Shown one piece after another: positions 35,711 through 45,824 of a DNA stretch of 64,000 nucleotides. The notes beneath the pieces were generated by a model. It was not told the origin of the DNA and did not search any database. It saw only the letters and a program-made list of their open reading frames with translations. Made by a program: the position numbers and the translations under genes. The stretch is from NCBI RefSeq assembly GCF_000760695.4, contig NZ_JHEG04000001.1, positions 802,426-866,425 on the forward strand. Reading direction: 5' to 3'. Positions within the stretch are counted from its first letter, which is position 1. Each line of letters begins with the position of its first letter. Origin of the DNA: Tolypothrix bouteillei VB521301 (GTDB taxonomy: Bacteria; Cyanobacteriota; Cyanobacteriia; Cyanobacteriales; Nostocaceae).

Positions 35711-38700
35711 GTGTCGGGAGTAATATTAGTGGCAAATACCACATCTACCCAATAGTTACTAGATTGATAGGAGCTAGTCGGGAAAATAGGATTGGAACCA
35801 TAGCTGTATAAACCATTGGCTCCACTTACCCCATTACGCAAAGCATATAATGGTGGATTATCGACTCCAGAACTCGCAAAGAAATTTTTATCGGCTGCAT
35901 ATCTACCAACGTTAGTGTGGTAGGACGCTACATAGACGGTGTTGGCTGTAATCGCAACTGGAGTAGAAAAGTTAACTTGTTGCCAACCTGAAGATGTCTC
36001 GTTGCTGAATGTTGCTCTTGCCAGTTGTTGCCCGGTGCTGCTCCAGAGAGTGCCGACGTGAGTTCCCGTGTTGCCGCTACCCTTGTAGAAGCGAATACCA
36101 GTTATATATCCATTGAAATCTGAGCGGAATTTGACACCTATTTCAATAGCACTGGAATCTGCTTCTGATGGATTACTTGGTGTCGCTGAATTATTCCAGA
36201 TGCTACAGGGTTGTTCGGAAGGACAGGGTAAACTTCCTGTAGTAAATGACCATGTGTAGCTAGTAGCCAAGGCGTTGCCTGCCAAATCCTTAATACGCGG
36301 ATCTGTTGTTCCGCCTTTAAGAGTGGCTGTATAGGTTGTATTTGCAGCTAAGGAGGTTGTTGGTATTAGCGTTGCAGTACGATTTGCTTCGTTGTAAGTG
36401 ACAGTTGCACTTACTAGGGCGTTTGCCGAGTTACGCAATTCAAAAGTATTTGTGTTAATGGTTGTTGGTGCGATCGCTTCGCTAAAAGTAGCTGTAACGT
36501 TTGTTCCAATTGCTACATTTATTGCATTGTTGTTAGGGGATGTTGAAGTCACTGTTGGAGGAACAGTATCGGCAGCGTATGTAGCGACATATGAACCTGT
36601 CTCGCCTGCAAACCTTGCGTACACAATTCCTTTAATGGTTTCCGTAGTAAAGTTAACGGGAGTCCCATTACGTGTAATCGAGCTGAGGGGCGCACCGCCA
36701 ACTTGATTGGGTAACATTGCCTGTAAACCATTAGCACCCGTTCCTTTGGTAATAGTAAAGTTCAAAGTGCCGTTGTTCCATACCAATGAACCAAAGGAGG
36801 AGTTACCGCGAGCATCTAACCAAGTCAATAACTGCTGAGCGGAAACAACGGGTACGCTGCGAGTTTTGGCAGAATTAACAACTGCATCCGAGATTGACGA
36901 GTTTGCAGTATCAGTATGGGCATTGACATTGAAAACACCGTAATATCCCTCTGACCCTAACGCTCGATCCAATAGAGTATCGATGGTGTAGGGGTATGAC
37001 TGTCCGGATTCATCAGTCATTTGAGTATTTGCTTCATAAACATCAATCGTTGTCCCATCTTGTTTAGCTAAACGCATGGGCATACCGCTACCAGTAAAGA
37101 AGCCGGGACGATCGAGAATCCAAGAGGGCGGCCAGTAGTAATAAGTGGTGTTCAGTCGTATTCCTTTATTGAGTTCTACTTCTGGTGTGCTAGACCAATC
37201 ACTCCAAACCAAGCAGTGATGTCTTTGGGTTGATGGTGCTGGTAGACTTGGGTACTTGTTAGCAAAATCATTTAATTGCTGCGTGTAAAAAGTTTGAAGA
37301 GATGCAGGTGTAAAGTCACTGCAATTGGTATTAACGTGTAATGAAATTTCAAACCCTTGAGCATCATAAGCAGCTGCTTGAGTGTTTGTTAAGGGCATAC
37401 CAGGAGTGGGATAGACATATGAAGTCCCCCGAATGCACTCCCAATTGTCAACCGAACAACCAGCTGGACTGCTAGCATTGAATTGGTCGAAGCGCGGCCC
37501 AGTTCCCCCATTGCCATGATCGTCCCCTGTCATCAGCACAACCGCTTTTTTCCCATTTGGGAAATACCAGAAGCGCGGTAACGGTTTTTTAGAAAGATTC
37601 ATTGTGATGATGAGGTTTGCCAGTAAGCGCTGTTGCTCATCTGCTTGGGGTATTGCAACTTTGTTAAGGTCAACCCAATCTGGCTGAGAATCACCAAAAA
37701 ACAGATCGTCGGATCGAATGGGAGAAAATCCATCCCGTTCTTGTCCTGCCCATGCAGGATTTCCCTGGCGCGTGTAGACGACTGAACGTGCTAAGTCGTA
37801 GGTGAATGCAGCTGCTTGTCCGCCATTGCTTCCGACACTGCGTAATGAGACAGCAGGATTTGTGGTTGCTGTGGTCGCATTTGTGTAAAGCGTGGCAATA
37901 CCTGTAGCACCATTTAAAGTATAGCGATCGGCGGTTCCATGGAACTGGATAGTCTGGTTGATAATTCCATTAGCTGCGGGCTTTGAAGTATCTGCTAGCA
38001 AATAGCCGTTTGAGAGGGTACTACCCGTATCTGTCAGCCCGAGCAAACTCGCGAGCTGTTTGTCAGGACGCATCGCGATGAGATTGCCACCACCATTCAC
38101 CCAATTAGTAAAGATTGTTACTTGTTGGGATGAAAGACTAAGGTCGGTAAGGATGACAACATCATAGTTTGCAAGCGTCGTTGCTGACACTGCTGAAATA
38201 TCGCTGACATTGAACGAGTTGAGCCCTTCAGTTCGTAGAATTTCAGCGTAGTAGTTTCCAAAGGGATTAGACCCACTCGTAACAATAAGGATTGGCCCAC
38301 CTGGAGGTGAAGGTACGGATGCAAGAAGTGTTTTGTTTAACGAACTTAGACGATCTGAATTGATTAAAGCTTGAGATTTTTGAATTTTTTGAATTTTTTG
38401 TTGATTTTTCTGTCCCTGACCTTTAGGCGGTACTTGAATGATTTTTTTCTGTTGACCTCTGAGGGTGTCCCACAGAACGATCTCACCTGCATTATCTCCA
38501 CTCACTAAGGTATCGCTATCTACGGGATTAAAAGCAATTCCAGCGATCGACTTATTCCCCCGAAGTGTGCCAAGTGGCGTACCGCTTGGTAGACTCCACA
38601 AGAAAATGTTATTTTCATCACCTCCACCTGCTACAACGGTGCCACTTAAATTAAAAGCTACTGTCCTAATACGTTTAGTAGGACCTCTAAGAACCCGATC

Positions 38701-39423
38701 CACAGTACCGCTATTCACATCCCAAAGACGAACAGTACCATCGTTGCTAGCACTAGCCAAAAGTGTTCCATTTGGGCTGAAAGCAACGGAAGTGACTCCA
38801 TTCGTATGACCGAGTAGAACTTTACGTTTCTTTCCAGTTTCTAGGTTCCACAAGATAATTGTGGTGTCATCACTTCCACTTGCCACAGTCTTTCCATCGG
38901 GACTTACGGCAACACTGTTGACAAAGCCTGTATGACCTTCAAAAATTTGCTGTAGTTTGCCAGTTTGGATATCCCAGACATCGACTCGGGTATCCTCGGC
39001 TCCAGTGACCCAAATCCTCCCATCCTGACTGGCGGCAATCGTTCTGGGTGGGTTTTCGTGTGCTTGGAGAAGATTGGTTTGTTCTCCAGTGTCTGGCTTC
39101 CAGACTCGGGCTACACTGTCCCTCCCCACACTAGCTAGATTGTTGCTGAGTGGATTAAAAGCCACTCCGGTGACGGGAGTATTTAGGTGTCCTGGCAAGG
39201 CTTTTTTTTCTTTTCCAGTCTCTGGATCGAACACTAAGACTCGCCCATCCCTAAACCCAGCTGCTACGTTTTTCCCATCTTGACTAAAAGCGATCGCAGT
39301 TACGCTAGTAGCATCCTCTGGCGATACTTTCTGGGCTAAGGTATAGCCATTGACCTGACCAAAGAAGAGTACTAGTAACAAGCTACAGCAAAAAAGAGAT
39401 AAGTATCTTAAATATTGGCGCAT
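34879..39423 (-). CDS. Giant secreted protein: WD40 propeller, amidotransferase-like and polysaccharide-deacetylase-like domains, DUF4082/Ig-like tail
   Basis: 1514 residues. A signal peptide (to about 30) precedes seven WD40 blades (about 38-335) with repeated VxLWDxxTG ends, one complete propeller. A flavodoxin/amidotransferase-like segment follows (ILIVTSGSNPFGNYYAEILRTEGLNSFNV, about 378-470), then a polysaccharide-deacetylase-like barrel (about 605-860: KKAVVLMTGDDHGNGG, EISLHVNTNCSD, DRPGFFTGSGMP). Big_5, DUF4082, Big_5 and DUF4082 form the tail. The combination is unusual. Roles in sheath or polysaccharide remodelling are inferred. The product is predicted extracellular. Confidence 0.82.
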   Translation of the reverse strand: MRQYLRYLSLFCCSLLLVLFFGQVNGYTLAQKVSPEDATSVTAIAFSQDGKNVAAGFRDGRVLVFDPETGKEKKALPGHLNTPVTGVAFNPLSNNLASVGRDSVARVWKPDTGEQTNLLQAHENPPRTIAASQDGRIWVTGAEDTRVDVWDIQTGKLQQIFEGHTGFVNSVAVSPDGKTVASGSDDTTIILWNLETGKKRKVLLGHTNGVTSVAFSPNGTLLASASNDGTVRLWDVNSGTVDRVLRGPTKRIRTVAFNLSGTVVAGGGDENNIFLWSLPSGTPLGTLRGNKSIAGIAFNPVDSDTLVSGDNAGEIVLWDTLRGQQKKIIQVPPKGQGQKNQQKIQKIQKSQALINSDRLSSLNKTLLASVPSPPGGPILIVTSGSNPFGNYYAEILRTEGLNSFNVSDISAVSATTLANYDVVILTDLSLSSQQVTIFTNWVNGGGNLIAMRPDKQLASLLGLTDTGSTLSNGYLLADTSKPAANGIINQTIQFHGTADRYTLNGATGIATLYTNATTATTNPAVSLRSVGSNGGQAAAFTYDLARSVVYTRQGNPAWAGQERDGFSPIRSDDLFFGDSQPDWVDLNKVAIPQADEQQRLLANLIITMNLSKKPLPRFWYFPNGKKAVVLMTGDDHGNGGTGPRFDQFNASSPAGCSVDNWECIRGTSYVYPTPGMPLTNTQAAAYDAQGFEISLHVNTNCSDFTPASLQTFYTQQLNDFANKYPSLPAPSTQRHHCLVWSDWSSTPEVELNKGIRLNTTYYYWPPSWILDRPGFFTGSGMPMRLAKQDGTTIDVYEANTQMTDESGQSYPYTIDTLLDRALGSEGYYGVFNVNAHTDTANSSISDAVVNSAKTRSVPVVSAQQLLTWLDARGNSSFGSLVWNNGTLNFTITKGTGANGLQAMLPNQVGGAPLSSITRNGTPVNFTTETIKGIVYARFAGETGSYVATYAADTVPPTVTSTSPNNNAINVAIGTNVTATFSEAIAPTTINTNTFELRNSANALVSATVTYNEANRTATLIPTTSLAANTTYTATLKGGTTDPRIKDLAGNALATSYTWSFTTGSLPCPSEQPCSIWNNSATPSNPSEADSSAIEIGVKFRSDFNGYITGIRFYKGSGNTGTHVGTLWSSTGQQLARATFSNETSSGWQQVNFSTPVAITANTVYVASYHTNVGRYAADKNFFASSGVDNPPLYALRNGVSGANGLYSYGSNPIFPTSSYQSSNYWVDVVFATNITPDTTPPTVTGSTPVNGTTGVNPSTSVTATFSEPIDIATINTNTFELRNASNTLIPASVTYDAGTRTATLTPTSPLATSTTYTATLRGGSTDPRVKDVSGNALAQNYTWSFTTSNTSFVTIWSNSATPSTVNTNDSSAVELGVKFRSSQNGYIKGLRFYKGSQNTGTHVGTLWSNSGQQLGRATFANETASGWQEVYFTTPVAIAANTVYVASYHTNVGFYSKNENYFTNSGVSNSPLYALRNGESGSNGIYRYSATPVFPTSTYQSSNYWVDVIFSTTP

Positions 39424-39880
39424 AGTTGCATACCCTTACCAATCCTTATTTTTTGTTATTAGAAATTGTGAAAATGAATATCTACCGATTGTCACTTAGT
39501 CATTTAATTTACAGCGCTAAAACGCAACTACGAGCCTAAAAGTATCGTACATTTAATTTCTTTGAGATCTTTAGAAGTGAAAATAGCAAAATTCACTATC
39601 TAAAACTGTAGGCGAAAGGAGTTATTGCTACGCATCGCTTCACAAATGACAACCTTATGAGCATTTTAAAGTCAACACATTTAAATATAATTAAAGTATT
39701 TACCGAGAATATTTAAATTTATAATGAACTTCTTAGATATTTTCTCATTGCTCGCCCGAATGATTTGATATGCAAACTTTGCGATCGCCTCATTCCAAGC
39801 TACCCTTTCCCTAATTTTGGGTTCTGTAAAACTAAGGAAAAGGATATTTTCTCTTTAACTGTAAACCCGTAAGCTTAATA
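39424..39880. other. Intergenic region before the exopolysaccharide locus
   Basis: 457 bp, AT-rich, no gene seen. Near 39801-39848 an imperfect inverted repeat (CCTTTcCCTAaTTTT with AAAACTAAGGAAAAGG) lies just after the acyltransferase stop and could be its terminator. The promoter of the 1514-residue protein should lie next to 39424. Confidence 0.5.
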
Positions 39881-40480
39881 TCAAGTTTGATGAAACCTGT
39901 TTAAGCTTGGGCTTTCTGGCTTTCTTTGCTTGATCGGTTGAGCGGGGTTGCCTGCGTAAACTGTCATTGGTTCTAAAGAACGCCCAGCCACCCCACCAAG
40001 AGTCAATACGCTTCCCGTTCCAACAGTCACTCCAGGTCCAATCGTTGACTTTGCTGCAATCCAACTACCTTCTTGAATGTGGATGGGAGCTGTTATCAGT
40101 TTAAAATTTGGATGGTTCCAGTTATGATTCCCGGTACAAAGGTAAACACCTTGAGAAAGGCAAACGTGGCTTTCAATAGTGACATGAGCTAAGTTATCAA
40201 TCCAAGCGTCTTCCCCAATCCAAACAAAATCACCAACAGTCAAACGCCAAGGAAACTTTATCCGTACTCCTGGTTTTAAGCGAACGCCTTGACCGATTTG
40301 TGCTCCAAAAGAGCGCAGCACCCAAACTTTTATTGCAGAAAAAGGGAGCGCACGGCTTTCTACTAAAGGCGAACCTAGAAAATACCATAAAATTTGTTTC
40401 CAGTAAGAAGCACCAGGGGTATAACTACCAAGGGAATATCGATCTAAACGCATAGGGTAAGTTACTAAGAGAAGATTCAA
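39881..40480 (-). CDS. WcaF-like hexapeptide acyltransferase
   Basis: 199 residues. A left-handed beta-helix of hexapeptide repeats is visible (IGQGVRLKPGVRIKFPWRLTVGDFVWIGEDAWIDN; TIGPGVTVGTGSVLTLGGVAG), and the active-site His is in CTGNHNWNHPNF. It resembles colanic-acid/EPS acetyltransferases that acetylate sugar residues. It is the last gene of the EPS run, 58 bp after the adjacent glycosyltransferase gene. Confidence 0.88.
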   Translation of the reverse strand: MNLLLVTYPMRLDRYSLGSYTPGASYWKQILWYFLGSPLVESRALPFSAIKVWVLRSFGAQIGQGVRLKPGVRIKFPWRLTVGDFVWIGEDAWIDNLAHVTIESHVCLSQGVYLCTGNHNWNHPNFKLITAPIHIQEGSWIAAKSTIGPGVTVGTGSVLTLGGVAGRSLEPMTVYAGNPAQPIKQRKPESPSLNRFHQT

Positions 40481-40538
40481 GACTGGCTCTTGTAGAAGAA
40501 GTTAAAATAAAAATCCAATATTTTTTTAATCCATTTCC

Positions 40539-41774
40539 TTACTCCTCACCCCTCACTTTCAACTGCTGGCGAGAGGCTTTTTCATTGCTTAAGACAAGAT
40601 CGGTTGACAAAGGCTTTTGGTTAACAATAGCTTTATAAACTCTTGTTAACTTTTCAGCAGCACAATCCCAGGTATAGTTTTGGAATATGAAATTACGAGC
40701 GCGGTTACCCATTGCTTTTGACATTTGAGGATGACTTAAACATTGAATCAATCCATCAGCAATGGCATGAGTATTGATATCTACAATAAGTGCTGCTTTA
40801 GCAATTTCTGCTTCAGGAAAATTGCAACCAGTAGTAATCACACATGGTAACCCTGAAGCCATACCTTCTAGGACAGACATACTAAAACCTTCTGAATATG
40901 AAGGTGCAACATACAAACTAGCAGCAGCCAGGGCTGCATATTTCAACGAGCCTGTAAGCATACCCGTAAAAGTCACTGCATCCAAACAACCTATTTGCTT
41001 AAAAGCAGTTTTCACTTTAGGTAAATACCCGGTACTATCCGGACCGGCTACAACTAAATGAGTTTGAGGGAATTTTTTATGAACTTTTGCAAATGCAGGA
41101 GCTAGCAAGTCCAGACCTTTTTTAGGGTCGATACGACCAAGAAACAGAATCAAAGTTTTATTTTTTGTAGAAGGAAATTGCTGGTAAAAAATTTCTGGAT
41201 CTGGCAAGCTTATAAATTCTTGTCTGTGAACTCCATTAGGAACGACGATAGGATTTTTCAATCCAAGAGACTTAACATGACCGGCTTCAGAATTAGCAAT
41301 CACTTGGATAGCTTTTGCTTTCTGTAGTGCTGGCTTTTCAATGAGATTAAAGTAAAATTTCTTTTTCCAGGCTTTGTATGATAGTGCCCAAGGTTCTAAC
41401 ATTCCATGAGGGGTCATAACATATGGAACTCGACGCTGCTGGCAAAGCCAATGAACGAAGGAAACAATTGGAGCAAAAATTGTATTTGTATGGACAAGAT
41501 CGTAATCATTAATATGCTCAATTAACCATTGAATTAAAGGTAAACTAATAATGAAATCATTGCGATTCCAGCAAGAAAAGTATTTGATTCTGTAGTTTTT
41601 AACTTCTATCCATTTATTAAGAGGAACTGTGAGTTTCTCTGACTGATTGGCGTTTGTCGTAATTAGATCGATTCTAGTTCCAAAACTGCTGACTGATTCA
41701 ACTAATTCTTTAACTGCCTTAGAAGTCCCACCATAACTGGAGCCAACATAAGGAGTGAAAATTAAAATTTTCAT
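40539..41774 (-). CDS. Glycosyltransferase, GT4 family
   Basis: 411 residues, GT-B fold. The N-terminal acceptor domain starts KILIFTPYVGSSYGGTSKAVKELVESV. The donor domain carries LFLGRIDPKKGLDLLAPAFAKV and the EX7E motif SYSEGFSMSVLEGMASGLP. It transfers a sugar to the growing repeat unit at the inner membrane; the donor and linkage are unknown. Confidence 0.92.
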   Translation of the reverse strand: MKILIFTPYVGSSYGGTSKAVKELVESVSSFGTRIDLITTNANQSEKLTVPLNKWIEVKNYRIKYFSCWNRNDFIISLPLIQWLIEHINDYDLVHTNTIFAPIVSFVHWLCQQRRVPYVMTPHGMLEPWALSYKAWKKKFYFNLIEKPALQKAKAIQVIANSEAGHVKSLGLKNPIVVPNGVHRQEFISLPDPEIFYQQFPSTKNKTLILFLGRIDPKKGLDLLAPAFAKVHKKFPQTHLVVAGPDSTGYLPKVKTAFKQIGCLDAVTFTGMLTGSLKYAALAAASLYVAPSYSEGFSMSVLEGMASGLPCVITTGCNFPEAEIAKAALIVDINTHAIADGLIQCLSHPQMSKAMGNRARNFIFQNYTWDCAAEKLTRVYKAIVNQKPLSTDLVLSNEKASRQQLKVRGEE

Positions 41775-41993
41775 AACAAAATACTTCTGTTGATAGGTTT
41801 ATACACAGAAAAAACAATTTCTATTAAGACTTAAGCAATGTCAACGCTATTTTGGGTATTTCACACTTTGCATATCGCTCCAACGTACCCTAACAAATTG
41901 TCTATTTGTAAGTCTTTTTTATATGAAAAGACGATTGAGAAGATAGTATTTTCTGTAAAAATACTATAAAAATTGAATGTTTATGAAAAAGAC

Positions 41994-43181
41994 TCATACT
42001 AGAACAGCCTTCTTATTGGACATTGTGTATGTAATATCAATTGCCTTTAAAAGACCATCAGCAAAATTTTGAGGACTGCACTTCTCTACAATCTTTTGAC
42101 TTAATTGCCCCATTTTTATTCTTGAAGCTGAATCTGTTTGATGAATAGCTAATAGGGCACGCGTCATATCTTCTTGACTTTCTGGATTGAAAAGCAGACC
42201 ATTTTGGCGATCGCAAACAAGTTCATAGGCTGCTCCTACAGTGCGGCTGCATAAAATTGGCAGTCCAGCGGCACAAGCTTCATTAACGACTAAGCCCCAC
42301 TGTTCTTGCAATGCAGGATGCACAAAAGCATTAGCTAATCCATACCAATATCCAAGTGCTTGATAAGGAATAAAACCAGGCAAATGAACACAGCCCTGTA
42401 ATTTGTTTTCTAGGAGCAAATTGCGAATATACGGTTCTTCTTCTCCACTACCACAAATTACAAGATCCCATGCTTGTTCGGCACCAATTTTCTGGTGATA
42501 AGTGGTAAAGGCTTTTACAAGACGGGATACATTTTTGCGTTGGAGTAAGCGAGTAACAACAATAAAATAAGGTTTGGTAGGAATTCCAGGGCATTTTTGC
42601 CTTGCCAAAGATGAATCGAGCCTTGCTGCTCGAGCACTTCGAGCAAAATAATCATTGTCAACAGCATCGTAACCTAGAAAAATTTGTTCTTGAGGAAAAC
42701 CTAACTTTATTAAATAATCACGGTGTAGTTCTCCACCAACAAGTGCCGCATCATACTGTCTGATATAAAGCCAAAATTTAAGTTGCTCTTTCCACCATTG
42801 CCGTGTTTCATCATCCCACTTTGTTTCGCTCATCACAATAGCAGGTACTTGTTTGCGTTTGCACCACGTTAATGCAGCACGCGATACAGGAAATCCCCAT
42901 CCGGGGATAACAACAATATCTGGTTGAAGATTGTCAAGAAATGAAGGTAATAAAGAAGCAGCACTCTCTTGGGTATAGTTAAGATTAGCAGTTTTAGAGA
43001 CTAGAGTCTTTAGAGGAAACGTTATTTCACGCTTCAAGTCTCCCCAAGGATGTTCTAAGGTATTATCTGTAACTTGGACTGCAGTTAAACTCCACCTTTT
43101 TTGTTGACAGGCAGAATGTGCAGCACGCAGTCTAGCAGCATGATAGCTACCAACATTCATAAAAAGTATAACGATATGCAT
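41994..43181 (-). CDS. Glycosyltransferase, GT4 family
   Basis: 395 residues. It starts MHIVILFMNVGSYHAARLRAA, and the donor site has VVTRLLQRKNVSRLVKAF and HPALQEQWGLVVNEACAAGLP (EX7E). A His-rich N-terminal part and GWGFPVSRAAL suggest a distinct acceptor. It is separated from the next downstream gene by 219 bp, so it may have its own promoter or a leader. Confidence 0.9.
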   Translation of the reverse strand: MHIVILFMNVGSYHAARLRAAHSACQQKRWSLTAVQVTDNTLEHPWGDLKREITFPLKTLVSKTANLNYTQESAASLLPSFLDNLQPDIVVIPGWGFPVSRAALTWCKRKQVPAIVMSETKWDDETRQWWKEQLKFWLYIRQYDAALVGGELHRDYLIKLGFPQEQIFLGYDAVDNDYFARSARAARLDSSLARQKCPGIPTKPYFIVVTRLLQRKNVSRLVKAFTTYHQKIGAEQAWDLVICGSGEEEPYIRNLLLENKLQGCVHLPGFIPYQALGYWYGLANAFVHPALQEQWGLVVNEACAAGLPILCSRTVGAAYELVCDRQNGLLFNPESQEDMTRALLAIHQTDSASRIKMGQLSQKIVEKCSPQNFADGLLKAIDITYTMSNKKAVLV

Positions 43182-43227
43182 TGCTCTCGAAAAAATAAAG
43201 TGTAATGGTCTTAAAGATTTGTATTGC

Positions 43228-44334
43228 TTAATTTTTCAAAACTTTGTGAAAGACTTCTAAATACTTTTGGACATACAATTCATTACTAAATCGGTTTCGA
43301 ATCAGTTCTAGTGAAGTCAATTGAAAGTTTTGGTAAACTTCATGATTTTGTATGAGATGTAAACAATATTCTGCCAGTTCATTAATATTATGTTCTTGAA
43401 TTAAATAGCCATTTTCTTTATGAACTAGAACCGAGTTTGTCCCTCCTTCTAAGACAGAAGCAACTACTGGAATTCCATAACCCATTGCTTCCATGACTGT
43501 ACGACCAAAGGCATCAGAATTAGAATTAAATAGCAATAAGTCTACTGCTTGATAAAAAGTATCTATTTTATCTTGCCAACCCAAAAATTTGACTTTATCT
43601 GATATCCCTAAATTTCTAGCAAGTTCTTCCAACTCTTGACGAAGCGGACCGTCACCAGCAATCAGGAAAAAGACATTTGGATAAGATTGACAAACTTTGG
43701 CGCAAACCTGCAAAAAAACATCAAACCGCTTTCGCTCGATCAACCAACCAGCATTACCAATCACAAAAGCGCGATCGGGAATTCCAAGAGTTTGACGAAT
43801 TAAAAGTTTTTTATCTTTGGTAACTAACGGTTGTAGTTGAGTTGAATTTTCAATTAAATGCAATTTGTGTTTGAGAAAAGGTGCTATCTGCGCGGTTTGC
43901 TCAAGTAGATAAGGCGAATGACAAATAATTGCATCATATTCATCTCCAAAATATTTATAAAATATTTTCCATCTTAATAAATTGGGATTATTATACTTGT
44001 GGCAAAAATGAATACCAAGTATTTTTTTATGTTTATTACCTTTGATACTGAGACAACCCGTAAGGGTTGGACCTGTAACTAAAATGATATCACCGGAAAA
44101 GCATTGAACTTTGCGTTTTAAAGAGAGATGAGACTTATAACCAAAAGTTCCTTCATAGGAGTTATCGTTTACAGGTATATTTAAATCTACAAATATTTGT
44201 TTACCAGAACCTGCCGGTGTAACGCTTTGTATCTCCCATTTCATACCTCTATTCTGAGTTTCATTGACTAAAATGTAGGCAGATTTTTCCATGCCTCCAA
44301 GGTTTAAACACTGAATTAAATTCAGAATTTTCAT
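43228..44334 (-). CDS. Glycosyltransferase, GT4 family
   Basis: 368 residues. It begins KILNLIQCLNLGGMEKSAYILVNE, with donor-site GNAGWLIERKRFDVFLQVCAKV and the EX7E motif NSNSDAFGRTVMEAMGYGIP. The GGMEKSAY start resembles glycosyltransferases that act on lipid-linked saccharides. Confidence 0.92.
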   Translation of the reverse strand: MKILNLIQCLNLGGMEKSAYILVNETQNRGMKWEIQSVTPAGSGKQIFVDLNIPVNDNSYEGTFGYKSHLSLKRKVQCFSGDIILVTGPTLTGCLSIKGNKHKKILGIHFCHKYNNPNLLRWKIFYKYFGDEYDAIICHSPYLLEQTAQIAPFLKHKLHLIENSTQLQPLVTKDKKLLIRQTLGIPDRAFVIGNAGWLIERKRFDVFLQVCAKVCQSYPNVFFLIAGDGPLRQELEELARNLGISDKVKFLGWQDKIDTFYQAVDLLLFNSNSDAFGRTVMEAMGYGIPVVASVLEGGTNSVLVHKENGYLIQEHNINELAEYCLHLIQNHEVYQNFQLTSLELIRNRFSNELYVQKYLEVFHKVLKN

Positions 44335-44500
44335 ATTTTATAGAATGGTTTCACAATAAAAAACTATCGGACAAAGTCCAGTTACTAAGCCTAAAGCAAA
44401 GGTCTATCAATTCCAACAAAACAATTTCTTCGAGCAAAGCACACGATACATCAAGATTTCCTGTATAAAGAAACTGGTTTTATGTTTTTAAGAAAGAAAC

Positions 44501-45790
44501 TTATCTTTCAAATTTTTGCGATTCAATATACGAAAAATAATTCTTCTTTCTTGCATATAAAGTCACCAAACCTATAAAAATAGTTTGAAAGATAGCTTCT
44601 TGTAGAAATCTTCCTATACCGTGTGTCAGACCAACCATTGCTGGACTTACAAGCCCCATATAAAGAATTCTACTAAAAGTACTTTTCTGATAAACAGATG
44701 ATATCCAAAGATGCTTGAACAGGTAAGCTATCAATCCAAAAGTAAAGCATCCAAAGTAACTAAATTCTAGAAAAGAATCGCCAACACCAGTTATAGTGTA
44801 ACCGTTAGGTATAGTATAACCATAGAAAGAGGAAAGATACTCAACATAGCGATCGAATAAATTCAGTTGTAAAGATTTTTTAAATTCAAAACCTACAATT
44901 TGTCCGGGTACATATTGAAATATAATGCTATCCCAATAACCAGAACCATAACCATATAAACCTGTACGTTCTACTACGTCCATCAATAATGCTGCATTTC
45001 TGATTTCTAAAAGCTCTCCTTTTAATAATTGGTTAAATGCCTTTTGAGCGATCGCTGACACTGCTTGCCAATTACCACTAAAGACTAAATCCCAAAAACC
45101 ACTACGTACTTCACCAAATAGAGGAATAAGAATAGTCATAAAGATTAAAGCGGTAATGACTGACCATCTTGGTGGGATTAAGCGACGCGCCATCCACAAG
45201 GAAAGACCTATGATAATTATCAGCGTCATTGTTGGTTGACGACGACCACCAAGAACACTTTGTAATAGAGGCCAGCCAGAAATGACTGTACAAGTTAGAT
45301 TAATAATATTAGGACGTTTCAATAATTGCAAAAGAAAAATTGCGAAAGCAATATTTATAACCTGACCTAAAAAAAGATATATGGTTGCAGGTCCGGTCCA
45401 GTTACCATTTGCTGCAGTTTGGACCGCAGTACGAGAAAGTAAAAAATTAAAGAAATAGCCCTGAGCCATCAGAGCCATCCCTCCTATAAATAACTTACGT
45501 TCATCAATCGCAATATTTAAATTTGACAACCAATTTCTATTCGGTTTCATCTCATAACCGATAAAACAAGCACCAGCACACATAGTCGAAAATAGTAAGA
45601 CTCGTTCTACTGATACTAAAGATGCTGCACCTGGATTATGAATCAAAGCAAACGCTTGAGGTAGCAAAAAGGAAACAAACATACTACCCATAAAAAATGG
45701 ATATTGGTAAATTCGTTCTACACAAATCACTCCCCAAGCTAATAAAGCGATGCAGACTATAATAAATAAATTCAGATACAATTCAGCCAT
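44501..45790 (-). CDS. Wzy-like polysaccharide polymerase (O-antigen polymerase type)
   Basis: 429 residues with about eleven to twelve hydrophobic helices and one large polar periplasmic-like loop (about 255-330: AALLMDVVERTGLYGYGSGYWDSIIFQYVPGQIVGFEFKKS). This topology and its place among glycosyltransferases fit a Wzy-type polymerase that joins lipid-linked repeat units in the periplasm. Wzy proteins diverge strongly, so this is based on topology and context. It is not a Wzx flippase, which has a different helix pattern. Confidence 0.75.
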   Translation of the reverse strand: MAELYLNLFIIVCIALLAWGVICVERIYQYPFFMGSMFVSFLLPQAFALIHNPGAASLVSVERVLLFSTMCAGACFIGYEMKPNRNWLSNLNIAIDERKLFIGGMALMAQGYFFNFLLSRTAVQTAANGNWTGPATIYLFLGQVINIAFAIFLLQLLKRPNIINLTCTVISGWPLLQSVLGGRRQPTMTLIIIIGLSLWMARRLIPPRWSVITALIFMTILIPLFGEVRSGFWDLVFSGNWQAVSAIAQKAFNQLLKGELLEIRNAALLMDVVERTGLYGYGSGYWDSIIFQYVPGQIVGFEFKKSLQLNLFDRYVEYLSSFYGYTIPNGYTITGVGDSFLEFSYFGCFTFGLIAYLFKHLWISSVYQKSTFSRILYMGLVSPAMVGLTHGIGRFLQEAIFQTIFIGLVTLYARKKNYFSYIESQKFER

Positions 45791-45824
45791 GAAATAATAT
45801 AATTTTCTTAATTGCTGTAAAACA

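Noticed and set aside
44501..45790. Wzx flippase
   Set aside because: The helix pattern with one large soluble loop fits a Wzy polymerase better than a Wzx flippase.
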